A stretch of 64,000 nucleotides of DNA from Candidatus Scybalocola faecigallinarum (GCA_018711005.1 DVIT01000022.1:62001-126000), one strand, 5' to 3'; positions 34,521 through 44,121 are shown, counted from the first letter of the stretch. The notes: a model not told the origin generated them from the sequence alone. Numbers and translations are program-made.

Positions 34521-34938
34521 TTACTTCTCCTGTAGCAGCAGCTCCCTATATTTTTCCTTATCTGTATCAGAAAGCTGCAGAGCAGCCATTGCCTGATCTT
34601 CCGTCATATTTAAAGAAATCATCAGATTGCGAATGGATGACAAGGTTGCCTGCTGCATGCCCTGGTGGATGGCTTCCTCCTCGATTCCTTTACTTAAATT
34701 GCACATTGTCTGCACCTCACTTTCTAATTGGTAAGTCATTTTTATTTGGAAGTCTTGCTGCAGGATCCGCTTTTTTTCTTCCGGAGGCCGCTTTGATGAC
34801 AGCAGCACTTCCAGCAGCTTTAAAATCCCGGTATATTTTTCATCTCCCGGTTTTCCTAGAGCGATAATAATGGCTGTCAAAAGGTCATAATTTTCTTCGG
34901 CCTCCCATATTCTTTGTTCATTATCCTTATCTTTAGAT
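34521..34938 (-). pseudogene. C-terminal remnant of an Rpn-type PD-(D/E)XK nuclease/transposase protein
   Basis: An open frame of roughly 135 residues without its own start; the frame begins inside the dnaB 3' end. The text WEAEENYDLLTAIIIALGKP, LKLLEVLLSSKRPPEEKKR and MCNLSKGIEEEAIHQGMQQA is the familiar tail of large Rpn/PD-(D/E)XK family proteins that are abundant in gut Firmicutes. The N-terminal nuclease domain is absent. It is most likely a relic left after insertion and deletion beside the conserved dnaB operon. The only in-frame start is a TTG within dnaB without a ribosome site, so expression is unlikely. Confidence 0.65.
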
Positions 34939-36270
34939 TTACTTCTCTTTGTTGGCAAACTTTGTGTAATTGGGCAGCCATACCAGCTCTACAGTGCCGA
35001 TAGGGCCGTTTCTTTGTTTGGCAATAATGATCTCGGAAATGTTTTTCTTGTCCGTATCCTTATTGTAATAATCATCTCTGTAAATGAACATAACCACATC
35101 CGCATCCTGCTCAATGGCGCCGGATTCACGCAGGTCAGACAGCATGGGCCGGTGGTCCGGCCGGGTCTCACAGGCACGGGACAACTGGGACAGGGCGATC
35201 ACCGGGGCATTTAATTCTCTGGCCAGGGCTTTTAAGGAGCGGGAAATATCGGAAATTTCCTGCTGCCGTGACTCACTGCCCCGTCCGCCGCCGGTCATCA
35301 GCTGGAGATAGTCGATGATCACCAGCTTAAGGTCATTTTCCAGTTTATATTTACGGCATTTGGAGCGCAGCTCCCCAATGGAAATACCCGGGGTATCGTC
35401 AATGATCAACGGCGCTTCGCTGATAATGCCTGCGCTTTCAATCAGCTTTTCCCAGTCGGCCTGGTTCAGATTTCCGGTACGCATGGCCTGGGAATCCACC
35501 TTGGACTCCATGGAAAGGACACGGTTGATCAGCTGATCCTTGGACATTTCCAGACTAAAGATGGCTGTGGGCACCTTATTGCGCACACAAATATACTGAG
35601 CCAGGTTCAGGACAAAGGCTGTCTTTCCCATAGACGGGCGGGCAGCCACAAGGATCAGATCTGAAGGCTGAAGCCCGCTGGTCTTATAATCCAGGTCGTA
35701 AAACCCGGTGGAAATCCCGGTAACGGTCCCTTTATGCTTGGCAGCCATTTCAATCTTATTAATAACGCTTAAAACCACATCCTGGATGGGAACAAAATCG
35801 TCGGCAGACTTTTTCTGGAGAAGATCGAAAATGCGCTTCTCCGTTGTTTCCATAATGGTTTCTACCGGCTCTTTGTCCAGATAGCACATATTGGCAATTT
35901 CTTCATTGGCCCGGATCAGCCGCCGCAGGGATGACTTGTCTGCCACGACCTGGGCATAATGGCGCACATTGACCGAGGTGGGCACACTGTCTAAAAGCTC
36001 ACCCAGAAACTCTACGCTGGAAAGCTCCTCCGGAAGATCCTTTGTTTTTAAAGACTCCTGTAAGGTCACAAGATCCACAGGCACATTCCGGTTGTTCATC
36101 TCAACGATGGTATCAAATAAAACGCCGTACTGCTTTTGATAAAAATCATCGCCGGTGATCATTTCCGCCGCAGTGATAATAGCGTCGGGATCCATAAGCA
36201 TCGAGCCTACAACGGCGCGCTCTGCTTCTGCGCTGTGAGGCAGGATCCGTTTGATCAATGTCTCATCCAT
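34939..36270 (-). CDS. dnaB: Replicative DNA helicase
   Basis: A 443-residue hexameric helicase that unwinds DNA at the replication fork. The N-terminal domain starts with the usual PHSAEAERAVVGSML, and the RecA-like domain has Walker A ARPSMGKTAFVLNLA, Walker B LVIIDYLQLM and the arginine/QLSRACETRPDHRPMLSD loop. Length is normal. The ATG at 36270 is 7 bp after the rplI stop. The order gdpP-rplI-dnaB is conserved across Firmicutes and in Bacillus lies near the origin. Confidence 0.97.
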   Translation of the reverse strand: MDETLIKRILPHSAEAERAVVGSMLMDPDAIITAAEMITGDDFYQKQYGVLFDTIVEMNNRNVPVDLVTLQESLKTKDLPEELSSVEFLGELLDSVPTSVNVRHYAQVVADKSSLRRLIRANEEIANMCYLDKEPVETIMETTEKRIFDLLQKKSADDFVPIQDVVLSVINKIEMAAKHKGTVTGISTGFYDLDYKTSGLQPSDLILVAARPSMGKTAFVLNLAQYICVRNKVPTAIFSLEMSKDQLINRVLSMESKVDSQAMRTGNLNQADWEKLIESAGIISEAPLIIDDTPGISIGELRSKCRKYKLENDLKLVIIDYLQLMTGGGRGSESRQQEISDISRSLKALARELNAPVIALSQLSRACETRPDHRPMLSDLRESGAIEQDADVVMFIYRDDYYNKDTDKKNISEIIIAKQRNGPIGTVELVWLPNYTKFANKEK

Positions 36271-36277
36271 AAGTCTA

Positions 36278-36724
36278 TCAGGCTTCCTTTACTTTTACCG
36301 TGATCTGGGCAGTTACCTTAGGGTGTACCTTATAAGGCACAATGGTCGTTCCCAGGCTGCGGATCGGTTCTGCCAGCTGGAGCTTCTTCTTATCAATATC
36401 AATGCCCAGCTGTTCTTTGGCAGCGGCCGCGATTTCTTTTGTAGACACAGAACCGAAGGTTCTTCCGCCTTCGCCGGTTTTCATGGAAACGGTTACAAAC
36501 TTCTCTTTAATTTCTTCAGCAAAGATCTTTGCCTGCTCCAGCTGCTCTTTGGCAATCTTTTCTTCATTGGCTTTCTGCAGTTTCAGATCATTAATATTTT
36601 GAGCAGTAGCTTCAATACCAAGTTTTTTCTTTAAAATAAAATTTCTTGCATAGCCGTCGCTGACATTGACCATTTCACCTTTTTTCCCAAGGCTTTTCAC
36701 ATCTTCAAGTAATATAACCTTCAT
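36278..36724 (-). CDS. rplI: 50S ribosomal protein L9
   Basis: A 148-residue L9, with the N-terminal rRNA-binding domain [19 protein letters not shown] and [16 protein letters not shown], the long connecting helix ([20 protein letters not shown]) and the C-terminal domain. The ATG directly follows the gdpP stop (TAG-ATG), and the ribosome site AAGGAGAG lies inside gdpP, indicating tight coupling. Confidence 0.97.
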   Translation of the reverse strand: MKVILLEDVKSLGKKGEMVNVSDGYARNFILKKKLGIEATAQNINDLKLQKANEEKIAKEQLEQAKIFAEEIKEKFVTVSMKTGEGGRTFGSVSTKEIAAAAKEQLGIDIDKKKLQLAEPIRSLGTTIVPYKVHPKVTAQITVKVKEA

Positions 36725-38764
36725 CTATATCTCTCCTTCATTTTTCATTCTTCTGACCTCGGCCTTCACCTTTGCCATAGCATCTTCTACGGAAATGTCC
36801 TGGAGCTGGGCTCCGGCCATTGTGCTGTGTCCGCCGCCGCCAAAATGTTCCATAACAAGCTGGACATTCACTTCTTCCATAGAACGGGCACTGATATAGA
36901 TCGTGCCTTTAACATCGGTAAACACAAAAGAGGCCTTTACACCTGTAATATTTAAAAGATCATTGGCAACCTGGGCGCCAACAACCGTAGGCGTCTCGAT
37001 ACTTCCCGGAATACACTGGGTCATGGCAAATTCCCGGTCAAAAATATCCGTCCTGCTGATGGCGCTGGCCTTTACCCGGTAAGTTTCCATATCTTCTCTG
37101 AACATCTGACGTATCTTTAATACATCCGCGCCGTTCTTGCGCAGATAGGCCGCAGCTTCAAAGGTACGCACACCGGTTTTGTTCAGGAAATTATTGGTAT
37201 CGATCATCAGCCCGGCATACATGGCATTAGCCTCCTCCGAACGCAGCTTAATGCCGTCGCTAATATACTGGAGGATTTCTGCCACCATTTCGCTGGCCGA
37301 TGATGCATAGGGTTCAATATAAGAAAGCACTGCATTTTCAATACTTTCGCTGCTCTGGCGGTGATGGTCCAAAACAACAATGCTGCGGGTGAAGCCTAAA
37401 AGATCCGGGCACTCCGTATAAGAAGGCCGGTTTACATCCACAACGACCAGGGCTGTGTTCAGGTTCACGATTTCTTTCGCCTGGACTTCATTAAGGAACA
37501 TATCACTGTCAAAATAAGAATTATTTTCAAAGCACTCTTTTAAAGGCCGCACCGTCTTGGTCACTTCATTTAAGACCACATAAGCCTTTTTATTTAACGC
37601 TCTGGCAATGCGGTAAACGCCTACCGAAGCGCCAAAGGAATCCACATCTCCGATCCTGTGGCCCATAACCACGACCTGATCCTTGCCCTCGATCAGCTGT
37701 TTCAGGGCGTGGGCCTTTACACGGGCGCGGACACGGGTGCTCTTTTCTACCTGTTTTTTCTTTCCGCCATAATAAGAAATCTTTTCCTTTTCTTTGACTA
37801 CTGCCTGATCGCCGCCACGTCCAAGGGCCAGCTCGATGGCATTTTTCGCCCACTCTGCTGACTGGGCATAGCTGGCGGCATCGGCTCCGATACCGATACA
37901 CAAGGTCACAGCCATTTCATTGCCGATATTGATTTCCCGCACCTCATCCAGCAGTGAAAACTTTGTGCTTTGGAGCTGGGGCAGGTACCGGTGCTGGATC
38001 ACAAACTGGTACCGGTCTTTTTCAATCTTTGTCACGATCGCATCATAATTTTGCATATATTTTGTGATCTTCCGGTCAATAAGGGCTGCCAGCAGGGATC
38101 TGCGCACTTCTTCTGTACTGCTTAAGGCATCCTCATAGTCATCTACAAAAATAATCCCGCACACAAGGCGCTGTTCCTGATTTTCACGGATATAGTTGCG
38201 GATCTGTGTTTCATCAAACAGATACATGGCAATGAGGACATTTTCCCCGCCCAGATCCACCAGTCCATTATTTTGTGAAAAATCTTCAAGCACAATGCGC
38301 GACAGCTCGGCCCGGTAATAACCATTGGCAAAGGATACCGGGATAATGGCCTTATCCTCTCCTGAGGGCAGCTTGTCTTTTGTAATTTCCGGAAAAATAT
38401 GCTCAATACTTTTCAGGGAAAACTTTTCTTCTGTCATTTCATGAAAAGTTTTATTGGCCCATAGCAAATGCCCCTGTTCGTCCAGGACCGCATAAGGGAT
38501 CTGCAGATCAAAAAGAAGGCTCTTTTGGACCTGGCCGTATTCCAGGGCAAAATTCACCAGCTCGCTGATAATAATGGGCTTTACCCTTGCATTGATCACC
38601 AAAGAGGCGATCATATAGCATATCAGCGCCACTGAGGCAATCAGTCCGCACCTGTAATCTACAAGAAAGATCCCTATCGTCATGGCAACGAGGAGACAGC
38701 TCAGTATGATCGGCCACCGCAGATAGGATTTCAGCTGGCCCTTTAGCTTCACCTGATTCTTCAT
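36725..38764 (-). CDS. gdpP: Cyclic-di-AMP phosphodiesterase (GdpP/YybT)
   Basis: A 679-residue membrane-bound enzyme that lowers c-di-AMP. Two N-terminal helices (about residues 17-55) are followed by a PAS domain (VLDEQGHLLWANKTFHEMTE), a degenerate GGDEF domain near 175-300 and the DHH/DHHA1 phosphodiesterase: GHRIGDVDSFGASVGVY, VVVDVNRPS, VVLDHHRQ and FGGGGHSTMAGAQL. All metal ligands expected of the DHH family appear present. c-di-AMP controls potassium, turgor and wall homeostasis. GAGGAAAG precedes the ATG, and a set of palindromes lies just upstream (38791-38852). Confidence 0.96.
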   Translation of the reverse strand: MKNQVKLKGQLKSYLRWPIILSCLLVAMTIGIFLVDYRCGLIASVALICYMIASLVINARVKPIIISELVNFALEYGQVQKSLLFDLQIPYAVLDEQGHLLWANKTFHEMTEEKFSLKSIEHIFPEITKDKLPSGEDKAIIPVSFANGYYRAELSRIVLEDFSQNNGLVDLGGENVLIAMYLFDETQIRNYIRENQEQRLVCGIIFVDDYEDALSSTEEVRRSLLAALIDRKITKYMQNYDAIVTKIEKDRYQFVIQHRYLPQLQSTKFSLLDEVREINIGNEMAVTLCIGIGADAASYAQSAEWAKNAIELALGRGGDQAVVKEKEKISYYGGKKKQVEKSTRVRARVKAHALKQLIEGKDQVVVMGHRIGDVDSFGASVGVYRIARALNKKAYVVLNEVTKTVRPLKECFENNSYFDSDMFLNEVQAKEIVNLNTALVVVDVNRPSYTECPDLLGFTRSIVVLDHHRQSSESIENAVLSYIEPYASSASEMVAEILQYISDGIKLRSEEANAMYAGLMIDTNNFLNKTGVRTFEAAAYLRKNGADVLKIRQMFREDMETYRVKASAISRTDIFDREFAMTQCIPGSIETPTVVGAQVANDLLNITGVKASFVFTDVKGTIYISARSMEEVNVQLVMEHFGGGGHSTMAGAQLQDISVEDAMAKVKAEVRRMKNEGEI

Positions 38765-38790
38765 GCTTCTTTCCTCGCTTTCTAAAAAAA

Positions 38791-38852
38791 TATAATGTCC
38801 ACTATGTGGTTACCACCATATGGTATAATGTTCACCATGTGGACATTATACC
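38791..38852. promoter_or_regulatory. Nested palindromes between gdpP and the DJ-1 gene
   Basis: The 12-mer TATAATGTCCAC occurs at 38791-38802 (+) and at 38839-38850 (-), and TATAATGTTCAC at 38824-38835 (+). GGTATAATGT (38822-38831) and ACATTATACC (38843-38852) form a further dyad, and GTGGT-T-ACCAC and ACCATATGGT lie between. The TATAAT parts could be divergent -10 boxes inside operator half-sites. Confidence 0.65.
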
Positions 38853-39025
38853 ATTAACTTTCTTGCATTTCCAGTGAAGTTTTTTTATACTTAAGATACA
38901 GGCTGTCTGCGGCGGCTGCATGTTTTGCGGGCGCAATGACAAAAGCCCGGGCAGATGTGCGTCAAAAGCATTTTCTGCTTCTTAGAAATACAGAGGTTTA
39001 CGGAAAACAAAAGGAGGTTTTTCAT

Positions 39026-39583
39026 ATGTCAAAGGTTTACATTTTCTTTGCTGACGGACTTGAAGAAATCGAAGGTCTTACCGTGGTAGACATGATGCGC
39101 CGTGCCGGCATTGATATTTCCATCGTTTCCATGAATGGAACATTAACGGTTACCGGTTCTCATAAGATCACCATTGGTGCAGATGTGCTTCTGGAAGATA
39201 TTGACGCCGATGAAGCCGATATGTTTGTACTGCCCGGAGGACTGCCGGGAACAAATCATCTGGCAGACAGTATGCTTCTGGCAGATATTCTTAAAAAGGC
39301 TTATTCTGCCGGTAAATATGTGGCAGCCATCTGTGCGGCGCCCAGCGTTCTCGGCGGTCTTGGGATCCTTCACGGAAAGAAGGCAACCTGCTATCCCGGC
39401 TTTGAAGATAAGCTCACCGGCGCAGTATGCCAGACCGATAATGTTGTTGCAGACGGAAAGGTGATCACCAGCCGCGGCATGGGTACAGCCATTGAATTTT
39501 CCGCCCGTCTTATCGCTGCCTTAAAGGGTGAAAAAGCAGGCGAAGACCTGATGGCATCCATTATGTTTAATTATAAGCGCTAA
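39026..39583 (+). CDS. DJ-1/PfpI-family protein
   Basis: A 185-residue protein of the DJ-1/ThiJ/YajL class. The N-terminal VYIFFADGLEEIEGLTVVD supplies the conserved Glu, and the nucleophile-elbow cysteine lies in VAAICAAPSVLGGLG, followed by ATCYPGFEDKL and SRGMGTAIEFS. This pattern is that of YajL/DJ-1-type redox-sensing or deglycase-like proteins; the reaction in vivo is debated for the family. AAAGGAGGT precedes the ATG at 39026; the frame is open 90 bases further upstream without a ribosome site. It is closed by the terminator at 39595. Confidence 0.92.
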   Translation: MSKVYIFFADGLEEIEGLTVVDMMRRAGIDISIVSMNGTLTVTGSHKITIGADVLLEDIDADEADMFVLPGGLPGTNHLADSMLLADILKKAYSAGKYVAAICAAPSVLGGLGILHGKKATCYPGFEDKLTGAVCQTDNVVADGKVITSRGMGTAIEFSARLIAALKGEKAGEDLMASIMFNYKR

Positions 39584-39594
39584 GCATCAAAACA

Positions 39595-39616
39595 GCCCCG
39601 GAAAAAAGCCCGGGGC
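39595..39616 (+). terminator. Terminator of the DJ-1 gene
   Basis: GCCCCGG (39595-39601) pairs with CCGGGGC (39610-39616) around an A-rich loop, then GTTCTTCTT follows, a modest T-rich tail. Confidence 0.7.
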
Positions 39617-39681
39617 CGTTCTTCTTATAGCTGAATGTGCCAGGTAAAGCTCTCCCGGCAGAGCCGGAACTTATGAAACGG

Positions 39682-40239
39682 TTACAGGACACTCGTAGTT
39701 TTTCGTTCTGACTTCCGCTCCTGTTTCCGGTAAGTCCGGTAATTTTTCAGTTCTCCGTAAAGAAACCGCCGTAATTCCTTGCCGGAATGCGCCTTATATT
39801 CTTCTTTATCCGGGCCATCGGCCTGATCTGCCATCATGTCCGATAAAATCTTTTTTACAGAATCTTCAATACTCAGCTTATACTTTTCCGTTAAAATATA
39901 TTTTGTGTAAATATGGGAAATGTGATAGCCCCGCTGCTTCAGATCCGAACATGCTGTCTTGACCGCATTAAACTCCCTGCTTCCGCCAGTCACACAAAGC
40001 ATATGGTCTTTCGTCTTATCGCCCACCATTTTCCACATAACATGGGACACACCATATGGAACCTTGCCCTTTTGGCTTTCAAAAACAAATCCCACCTTTT
40101 CCCTGTTTGTAAAAATGATCTTTTGATCCTCATAGTCCGATGCCTTTTTGCACTGCACATTGTCATATTTTGAAAATTCCCTGGCAACGGTCTGGCAGCT
40201 TTGTTTCGTGTCATCATAATAAATTGTGATCTCTTTCAA
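39682..40239 (-). CDS. Flavodoxin-like or uncharacterised cytoplasmic protein
   Basis: A 185-residue protein that I do not recognise with certainty. The start LKEITIYYDDTKQSCQTVA and the block DHMLCVTGGSREFNAV suggest an alternating alpha/beta fold like the flavodoxin domain, but the phosphate-loop signature of true flavodoxins is not present, so FMN binding is uncertain. The C-terminal 35 residues are strongly basic (ERKSERKTTS). No ATG fits; a TTG at 40239 preceded by GGGGGG is the best start. It stands alone on the minus strand with a member of the hairpin repeat family upstream. Confidence 0.5.
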   Translation of the reverse strand: MKEITIYYDDTKQSCQTVAREFSKYDNVQCKKASDYEDQKIIFTNREKVGFVFESQKGKVPYGVSHVMWKMVGDKTKDHMLCVTGGSREFNAVKTACSDLKQRGYHISHIYTKYILTEKYKLSIEDSVKKILSDMMADQADGPDKEEYKAHSGKELRRFLYGELKNYRTYRKQERKSERKTTSVL

Positions 40240-40275
40240 ATAAATCCCCCCAAGATCAAAGATTGAGTTGCCCGA

Positions 40276-40325
40276 CAAATGGGCATGAGACACAAATTGC
40301 TCCGCACTTCGTGCTCACACCATCC
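40276..40325. repeat. Dispersed hairpin repeat, copy A
   Basis: It contains CAAATGGGCATGAGACAC followed by a hairpin whose inner stem is GCAC-TTC-GTGC (40304-40314). It is nearly identical to copy B at 58902-58951, but its outer stem has decayed. Confidence 0.65.
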
Positions 40326-40401
40326 AAAAACACCTCAAACATTCTTTTTATTATTATTTTATCACACGCCATTTCAGATTCAATGGATTTTATGCATTTT
40401 T

Positions 40402-41976
40402 TCAGCTGGCTGAACTAATACGATACACATCTTCCGGAAACCGGTCTAAAACATCCCCTGTGGGGATCTTTTTCGCCTGGTTCTGTACATCCCATATCAT
40501 CTGATAGGGATCCTTTGGATCCAGGCAGGGCCAGCACGGCATTTCCCCATCTGGGTTCAGATAAGCATTGGGATCCTGCTTTTCAATGAAGCCGATAAAG
40601 GCGCCATAAATCTTTTTCCCGACAGTCCTGGCGATTTCCATATGGGCCTCATCTTTAAAAAACGCCGCTTCCGGCTCCCCAAACGCCAGCTGCTGATCAA
40701 AGCAGTGAAGGGCCGGGGCAAGATCTACCGTATACTGCCATACCTGACAGCCCTTTTCTGCCAGCCGTGCGGCCAGACGATAGGAATACAGACGGTACAT
40801 ATAATCTGTGAGAATCTTTACCCACCAGTCCGCCTGGACATCGTCAGACGGCGCCATACCGTTTTCCATGCAGTATTCCCTGAAAAAACGGGCAAAATCT
40901 TCTTTAGCTACAGGCGCATTTTCCTCAAACAGCCGGTCCGCAATCTCCGGAGCCTTTTCCGCCAGATCCGGATGCATCATTTTGTAAAATGCCAGCTCAT
41001 GGCGGCTGGAACCGATCATGGCACGGCCCTCCCAAAAGGTTCCGGACTTTATGATTTCCTCACAATCTTCCGGGAAGCAGACGCCGTCTGCCACCGGTCC
41101 AAACATACATGTATTGCCCGGATTATCACAGAAAAGCTTTTGGGCTTCCATTAACAGATCCGCCGGGACGCTTAAAAGCAGTTTAGGAGCCTCCTGAGGA
41201 TCATAACCGTGTTTAAGCAGGATCTGCCTGAAAACATCCATAAAGCCCCTGGCTGTGGCCCGGGCCGTTGCTTTGCTGCGGATACTTTGTGTGGCGCCGC
41301 TGGACATGATCACCTGGTGTACATACTTTTTCAGCTCAGGCCGGCACATCATTGCTCCCATTGCTTTGGCCCCTGCCGAGCTGCCCATCAGCGTAATCCG
41401 TTCCGGGTCTCCCCCAAAGGCGGCAATGTTTTCATAAACCCAGCGAACGCCGGCCATAAGGTCTAAAATCCCATGATTGCCGCTTCCGGCCCATGGTTTT
41501 CCTAAAATTTCATCCACATATAAAAATCCCAGGACACCCAGACGGTAATTTACGGCCACATAAATAAATGCATTGTCACGGATCATCTGCCGGGGCGTAT
41601 GCTCCTGATTGCTCCCGGTCTGAAAAGCGCCCCCGTGGATTTCCACCAGCACCGGCAGCCCGTGGCCATCCGGTGTTTGGATATGTCCGTCCTCCGTCAG
41701 ATCCAGCGCCTTTTCCGGGATAAAAATATTCAGGTTCAGACAGTCCTCGTCAAATTCCTCGCGGCTTTGGGGCTTTGCCCATGGAGCACCGCCATCAAAA
41801 ACCTGCATTGCCTTTTTTCCAAATACGCGGCAGTCTTTTACACCGGTCCAGCTTATCTGTTCCGGTGGGCAAAAACGCTGCGCCCTGGCAAAAGGTATCC
41901 CCTTAAAGGCTCCAAAGCCGCCGGATATTTCTCCCATAACCATACCATATTCTGTTTTTGCATAAATAGTTCTCAT
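40402..41976 (-). CDS. Type B carboxylesterase/lipase family protein
   Basis: A 524-residue alpha/beta hydrolase of the cholinesterase-like carboxylesterase family. Visible are FKGIPFARAQRF near the N-terminus, the DCLNLNIFIP strand, the oxyanion loop VEIHGGAFQTGS and the nucleophile elbow LMGSSAGAKAMG. There is no signal peptide, so it acts inside the cell. It probably cleaves carboxyl esters, but the substrate cannot be inferred. The ATG at 41976 has AAGGTG at suitable distance; another ATG two codons earlier is possible. The divergently read LysR gene at 42131 may control it. Confidence 0.9.
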   Translation of the reverse strand: MRTIYAKTEYGMVMGEISGGFGAFKGIPFARAQRFCPPEQISWTGVKDCRVFGKKAMQVFDGGAPWAKPQSREEFDEDCLNLNIFIPEKALDLTEDGHIQTPDGHGLPVLVEIHGGAFQTGSNQEHTPRQMIRDNAFIYVAVNYRLGVLGFLYVDEILGKPWAGSGNHGILDLMAGVRWVYENIAAFGGDPERITLMGSSAGAKAMGAMMCRPELKKYVHQVIMSSGATQSIRSKATARATARGFMDVFRQILLKHGYDPQEAPKLLLSVPADLLMEAQKLFCDNPGNTCMFGPVADGVCFPEDCEEIIKSGTFWEGRAMIGSSRHELAFYKMMHPDLAEKAPEIADRLFEENAPVAKEDFARFFREYCMENGMAPSDDVQADWWVKILTDYMYRLYSYRLAARLAEKGCQVWQYTVDLAPALHCFDQQLAFGEPEAAFFKDEAHMEIARTVGKKIYGAFIGFIEKQDPNAYLNPDGEMPCWPCLDPKDPYQMIWDVQNQAKKIPTGDVLDRFPEDVYRISSAS

Positions 41977-42130
41977 TGTCATCACACCTTCCATTGATCT
42001 GGTTTAGGCTCTGATCTCCATTTTCCCAAACTTGAGAAAGAGCCTTTTTTATTGCCAGTCCCTAAAAATAGGATTATACTTAATTTAATGATACCACGGA
42101 TTTTTCAGCAAACCACAGAAAGGATCTCCC

Positions 42131-43129
42131 ATGGAACTGCTTCAGCTTTATTATTTTCAGACCGTTGCCCGCTGCCAGCATATTTCCGCCGCAGCCCGGC
42201 AGCTGCATATTGCCCAGCCGGCGTTAAGCCAGACGATCCGCCGTCTGGAAACCGAACTGGGAACACCTCTGTTTGACCGGGTAGGACGGCACATTTGCCT
42301 GAACCGGTACGGGCAGATCTTTTTAAAATATACGGATACCGTGCTTAATGCCCTGGCCGACGCCAGGGCTGAGATCGCAGAGGCCCAGGCATCCGCCTGC
42401 CGCCAGGTAACTTTATGCGTTCTGGCGGCATCCTCCCTGCTTCCGGATATTCTGGGAAAATTTACAGCGCACTATCCTCAGATCCGTTTTCAAATCATCC
42501 AGTCTGCCAACGCCGCAGCGCCTATGCCTGAGATCGATCTGACCATCCATGCCGCCGCCAGAGAAACCGTCATCACCGAAAAGTCTCCAAAGACTTCCCC
42601 GGGCAGCGCTGCTGCTAATGCCCCGGAGGCTTCCCGGTCCGCCAGCTGTATCCTTCTGGAAGAACCTATGGTCATCGCCCTGCCGGCCCGGCATCCCCTG
42701 GCAGCCCGCAAATCCCTGGCTTTGGGGGAGCTTTCCGGTCAGCCATTTGCCAGCCTGCATCAAAACTCGAATCTGTTCCAGATTACCCGGTACTACTGCC
42801 ATCAGGCCGGCTTTGACCCCCAGATCTCCCTTTCCTGCGATAATCCCCAGGCCTTTAGGGAGCTTCTGAGCCTGAACCTTGGCATTGCCATGATCCCCGC
42901 CATTTCATGGCCGGATATGTCCGCCTACGGTATTGTCACCCGGCCCATTTCCGATATTTCCTGCCGCCGGTGCCTGCTCCTTTCCTGGGATCCCGGACGC
43001 TACCTGAACCAAAGCGCCGTACAGCTGCGGGATTTCCTGAAAGATTACTTTGCCCGGCTTGCCAAAAATGCCCCCTTATCCCCACAGCCATCCGGCACAG
43101 GCCAGGATCAGGGGAATGGATACCAGTGA
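42131..43129 (+). CDS. LysR-family transcriptional regulator
   Basis: A 332-residue LysR protein. The N-terminal helix-turn-helix reads FQTVARCQHISAAARQLHIA and PALSQTIRRLETELG, followed by FDRVGRHICLNRYG. The effector domain covers about residues 90-300 with a Pro/Ser/Ala-rich insert near 145-165, and the C-terminal tail is extended. GAAAGGATC precedes the ATG. It is divergent from the carboxylesterase gene, the usual arrangement for a LysR and its target, and its last 54 bases overlap the convergent AEC transporter gene. Confidence 0.93.
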   Translation: MELLQLYYFQTVARCQHISAAARQLHIAQPALSQTIRRLETELGTPLFDRVGRHICLNRYGQIFLKYTDTVLNALADARAEIAEAQASACRQVTLCVLAASSLLPDILGKFTAHYPQIRFQIIQSANAAAPMPEIDLTIHAAARETVITEKSPKTSPGSAAANAPEASRSASCILLEEPMVIALPARHPLAARKSLALGELSGQPFASLHQNSNLFQITRYYCHQAGFDPQISLSCDNPQAFRELLSLNLGIAMIPAISWPDMSAYGIVTRPISDISCRRCLLLSWDPGRYLNQSAVQLRDFLKDYFARLAKNAPLSPQPSGTGQDQGNGYQ

Positions 43130-43990
43130 ACACAGGGTACTCAGGCATACGCTTTTCACAGCCTGAGTATAATCCTTATTGTGGATCTGTGCAAATATAG
43201 CCACATTGGAGCCAACCGGGGTGGCGGCCACAATAAGGATGGCCATTTTCAGGGATGCGTAGCTTTCCGGGATGAATGTTAATACACCCAATGTCACCAG
43301 CGGGATGACCAAAAGGCGCACCAAGGTACTAAGCCAGGCTGCCTTATCCCGCACAAGCTGTGCCGCTGTGATCTGGGCCAAATAGGTTCCAAGGCTGATC
43401 ATGGCCACCGGCGCGTTCATACTGGCTACCAGAGAGACGGTTTCCGAAATCACATGAGGGATCTCTACAGGGATAAGAAACAGGCAAATGCCAATAATCA
43501 TGCTGATCAAAATAGGATTGGTAATGATTTTTCTGACACTGACCTGACGCTTATCCTTTGTGATCACAAACACACCATACGTCCATTGAAGCAGATTTAA
43601 AAGGGCTACAAAGGCAGACACATAAAAAACCGCCTCGCTGCCCAGCACTGCCTGGACAATAGGTATACCCATAAAGCCTGCGTTGGAAAAGGCTGTCCCA
43701 AAATTTTCAATAGGATGCCTTTTAAAAAAAATTGCTGAAATGACCATGGCAAGGCCCAGGGCAATGGCGGAAAAAACAAAAGCAAGGGCAAGGCCCTTTA
43801 ACCGTTCCATACTAAACTCCGTCATATAAGCATTGATCACAACGCCCGGCATGATCACATATACTAAAAGATTTCCCAGCGACTTGCTTCCTTCTGCGGT
43901 CAGCTTTTTTGTCCGAAACAAAATACATCCTATGAGCATAAGCAAAAACATAATAATTACCTGTTGAACAAGAACCGACATAAATTCCAT
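43076..43990 (-). CDS. AEC-family transporter
   Basis: A 304-residue membrane protein with ten predicted helices in two halves, typical of the auxin efflux carrier (AEC) family. Recognisable parts are LLVYVIMPGVVINAY near residue 45, FSNAGFMGIPIVQAVLG near 105 and TPVGSNVAIFAQIHNKD near 270. Bacterial members export or import organic acids such as malate or malonate; the substrate here is unknown. The ATG at 43990 follows AGGGGGAAT. The leader of about 165 bases contains hairpin repeat copy D. Confidence 0.9.
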   Translation of the reverse strand: MEFMSVLVQQVIIMFLLMLIGCILFRTKKLTAEGSKSLGNLLVYVIMPGVVINAYMTEFSMERLKGLALAFVFSAIALGLAMVISAIFFKRHPIENFGTAFSNAGFMGIPIVQAVLGSEAVFYVSAFVALLNLLQWTYGVFVITKDKRQVSVRKIITNPILISMIIGICLFLIPVEIPHVISETVSLVASMNAPVAMISLGTYLAQITAAQLVRDKAAWLSTLVRLLVIPLVTLGVLTFIPESYASLKMAILIVAATPVGSNVAIFAQIHNKDYTQAVKSVCLSTLCSLVSIPLILACAGWLWG

Positions 43991-44045
43991 TAATAATTCC
44001 CCCTTGGATATATATTTTTCACGATCCGGAAGCTTTCCTCGCCAG

Positions 44046-44121
44046 TGATGCCTGTTTAGCGCCGACCGGAGCGGAGCGAAGATTTTCGAAAGTGCAAAGC
44101 GCGGAGAAATCCGTGGCATCA
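44046..44121 (-). repeat. Dispersed hairpin repeat, copy D
   Basis: TGATGCC (44046-44052) and GGCATCA (44115-44121) enclose a sequence whose reverse complement reads CCACGGATTTCTCCGCG, matching copy C at 62125-62141. The internal hairpin is imperfect. It lies in the predicted leader of the AEC gene. Confidence 0.55.
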
